This document shows positions 63,534 to 64,000 of a stretch of DNA of 64,000 nucleotides, in pieces. The translations under genes were made by a program, and so were the position numbers. Under the pieces are notes generated by a model. The model made no database searches. It saw only the letters and a list, made by a program, of their open reading frames with translations, and was not told the DNA's origin. Location: positions 682,001 to 746,000 of the forward strand of contig NZ_CP134398.1 in the NCBI RefSeq assembly GCF_002968335.2. The letters run 5' to 3'. Numbering within the stretch: position 1 is the first letter of the stretch; every line of letters begins with the position of its first letter. Source of the stretch: Mycobacterium sp. ITM-2016-00316 (GTDB lineage Bacteria; Actinomycetota; Actinomycetes; Mycobacteriales; Mycobacteriaceae).

Positions 63534-63893
63534 GACCCGATCCTAGAGCTCTCCGACGGCCGCCACGGGGTTGCTGCAGATGCGGCGCAGAGGACTCCGA
63601 ATCAGGTCCGTGCGGTAGGAGACGGGCCGGGCCGACCTCGACCGCTTTGCACCGGGGCTGTTCCGGCAATCCGGACGGATATCGGATCGTGGCCCGGCTC
63701 ACGGGTAGCTGGCCGATGTCACACACGGTGGCTCACCGTGCCGCGTAACGGTGCTGAAGCAGCTGAAATGCTGTTCTCGCCGATTCGGCGAGGTGCGTGC
63801 GGCGCGCGACGAATGAGTTGCTGCGCGGGGGAAGCGCCAGTTCCACTACACCCTGTAGTTGCTGAGTTGGCATTGACTGGAACACTGGGGGTC
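63534..63893. other. Intergenic region before hemL
   Basis: 360 bases without a convincing gene. A minus-strand open frame here has no family resemblance and depends on an overlap with the nitroreductase gene. The only clear structure is ACTACA-CCC-TGTAGT at 63845-63859, 34 nt upstream of the hemL ATG. No tRNA fold is visible. Confidence 0.6.
63845..63859. promoter_or_regulatory. Inverted repeat ACTACA-CCC-TGTAGT upstream of hemL
   Basis: A perfect 6-bp inverted repeat with a 3-nt spacer. The TACA...TGTA core is reminiscent of BlaI/CopY-class operators, but spacing differs and no such regulator is nearby. A candidate operator for hemL. Confidence 0.4.
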
Positions 63894-64000
63894 ATGCGCA
63901 GTACCGGTTCGTCCGTTTCGGCATCCGCGAAGTTGTTCGCCGACGCGTCCTCGGTGATCCCCGGCGGGGTGAACTCGCCGGTGCGGGCCTTCAGCGCCGT
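63894..64000 (+). CDS. hemL: Glutamate-1-semialdehyde 2,1-aminomutase, N-terminal part
   Basis: The first 35 codons, MRSTGSSVSASAKLFADASS then VIPGGVNSPVRAFSA, match the start of HemL, including the conserved IPGGVNSPVRAF. It converts glutamate-1-semialdehyde to 5-aminolevulinate, the step after HemA. The gene runs off the right edge. It is separated from the hemA-hemB operon by about 5 kb, as in M. tuberculosis (Rv0524). Confidence 0.93.
   Translation, partial: MRSTGSSVSASAKLFADASSVIPGGVNSPVRAFSA

Noticed and set aside
63238-63726. Minus-strand open frame in the gap before hemL
   Set aside because: No family resemblance and largely overlapping the nitroreductase gene in another frame.

Overview
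The window is high-G+C actinobacterial DNA and almost certainly from a Mycobacterium/Mycolicibacterium chromosome. Diagnostic genes are mycolic-acid methyltransferases (umaA and a pcaA/cmaA-like gene), hbhA, mshA (mycothiol), senX3-regX3, ramB next to isocitrate lyase, a WS/DGAT acyltransferase and the 33-residue ribosomal protein bS22. From about 17 kb onward the order follows the M. tuberculosis Rv0462-Rv0514 block as I remember it, ending in hemL (Rv0524). The left 17 kb is more typical of fast-growing species. deoC, cmaA2, mmpS2/mmpL2 and Rv0492c-Rv0494 are not at their M. tuberculosis positions. I see no rRNA, tRNA, CRISPR array, prophage or insertion sequence.

Layout. 0-11 kb: metabolic genes (amidohydrolase, VOC, DinB-like, aldehyde dehydrogenase, class I PPK2, WS/DGAT, dihydrodipicolinate-reductase-like enzyme, dicarboxylate symporter, S9 peptidase, DUF779). 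11.3-16.2 kb: a five-gene peptide/nickel-type ABC importer operon behind a clear palindromic operator. 16-31 kb: the central-carbon and mycolate block (methyltransferase, lpdC, GGDEF protein, ramB, thioesterase, aceA, fadB2, umaA, a second PPK2 with a TetR regulator, DUF445 protein, Rv0474-hbhA operon). 31-44 kb: cell wall, mycothiol and phosphate sensing (DUF2993, nitrilase, murB, L,D-transpeptidase, SDR, ROK regulator-mshA-YbjN, gpmA, senX3-regX3). 44-53 kb: ppx, a membrane protein, sugar isomerase, thioesterase, proC, BldC-like protein, bS22, galE2, PlsC-like acyltransferase, dehydratase, serB-like phosphatase. 53-60 kb: glutaredoxin-like protein, hemA-hemC-hemD-hemB and four small membrane-protein genes. 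60-64 kb: cutinase, MpaB oxygenase-TetR, small proteins and the start of hemL.

How the genes work together. RamB sits beside its expected target aceA, and fadB2 and umaA follow, which links fatty-acid and acetate use to the glyoxylate shunt and mycolate modification. The ROK regulator-mshA-YbjN cluster is headed by a leaderless 25-codon ORF ending in a polycysteine run. This looks like a cysteine-responsive attenuator in front of the first committed gene of mycothiol synthesis, a cysteine-containing thiol, and it is the most interesting regulatory object here. The hem genes form one overlapping operon.

Two window-wide observations follow. First, about twenty genes have a TANNNT -10 hexamer 6-8 nt before the start codon, the pattern expected of leaderless mRNAs; two divergent gene pairs share one ANNNTANNNT core read in both directions. 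Second, three conserved genes (the Rv0466, Rv0487 and ppx homologues) carry single-base frameshifts with the correct reading frame continuing on the other side. This suggests either residual indel errors in the assembly or recent mutations.
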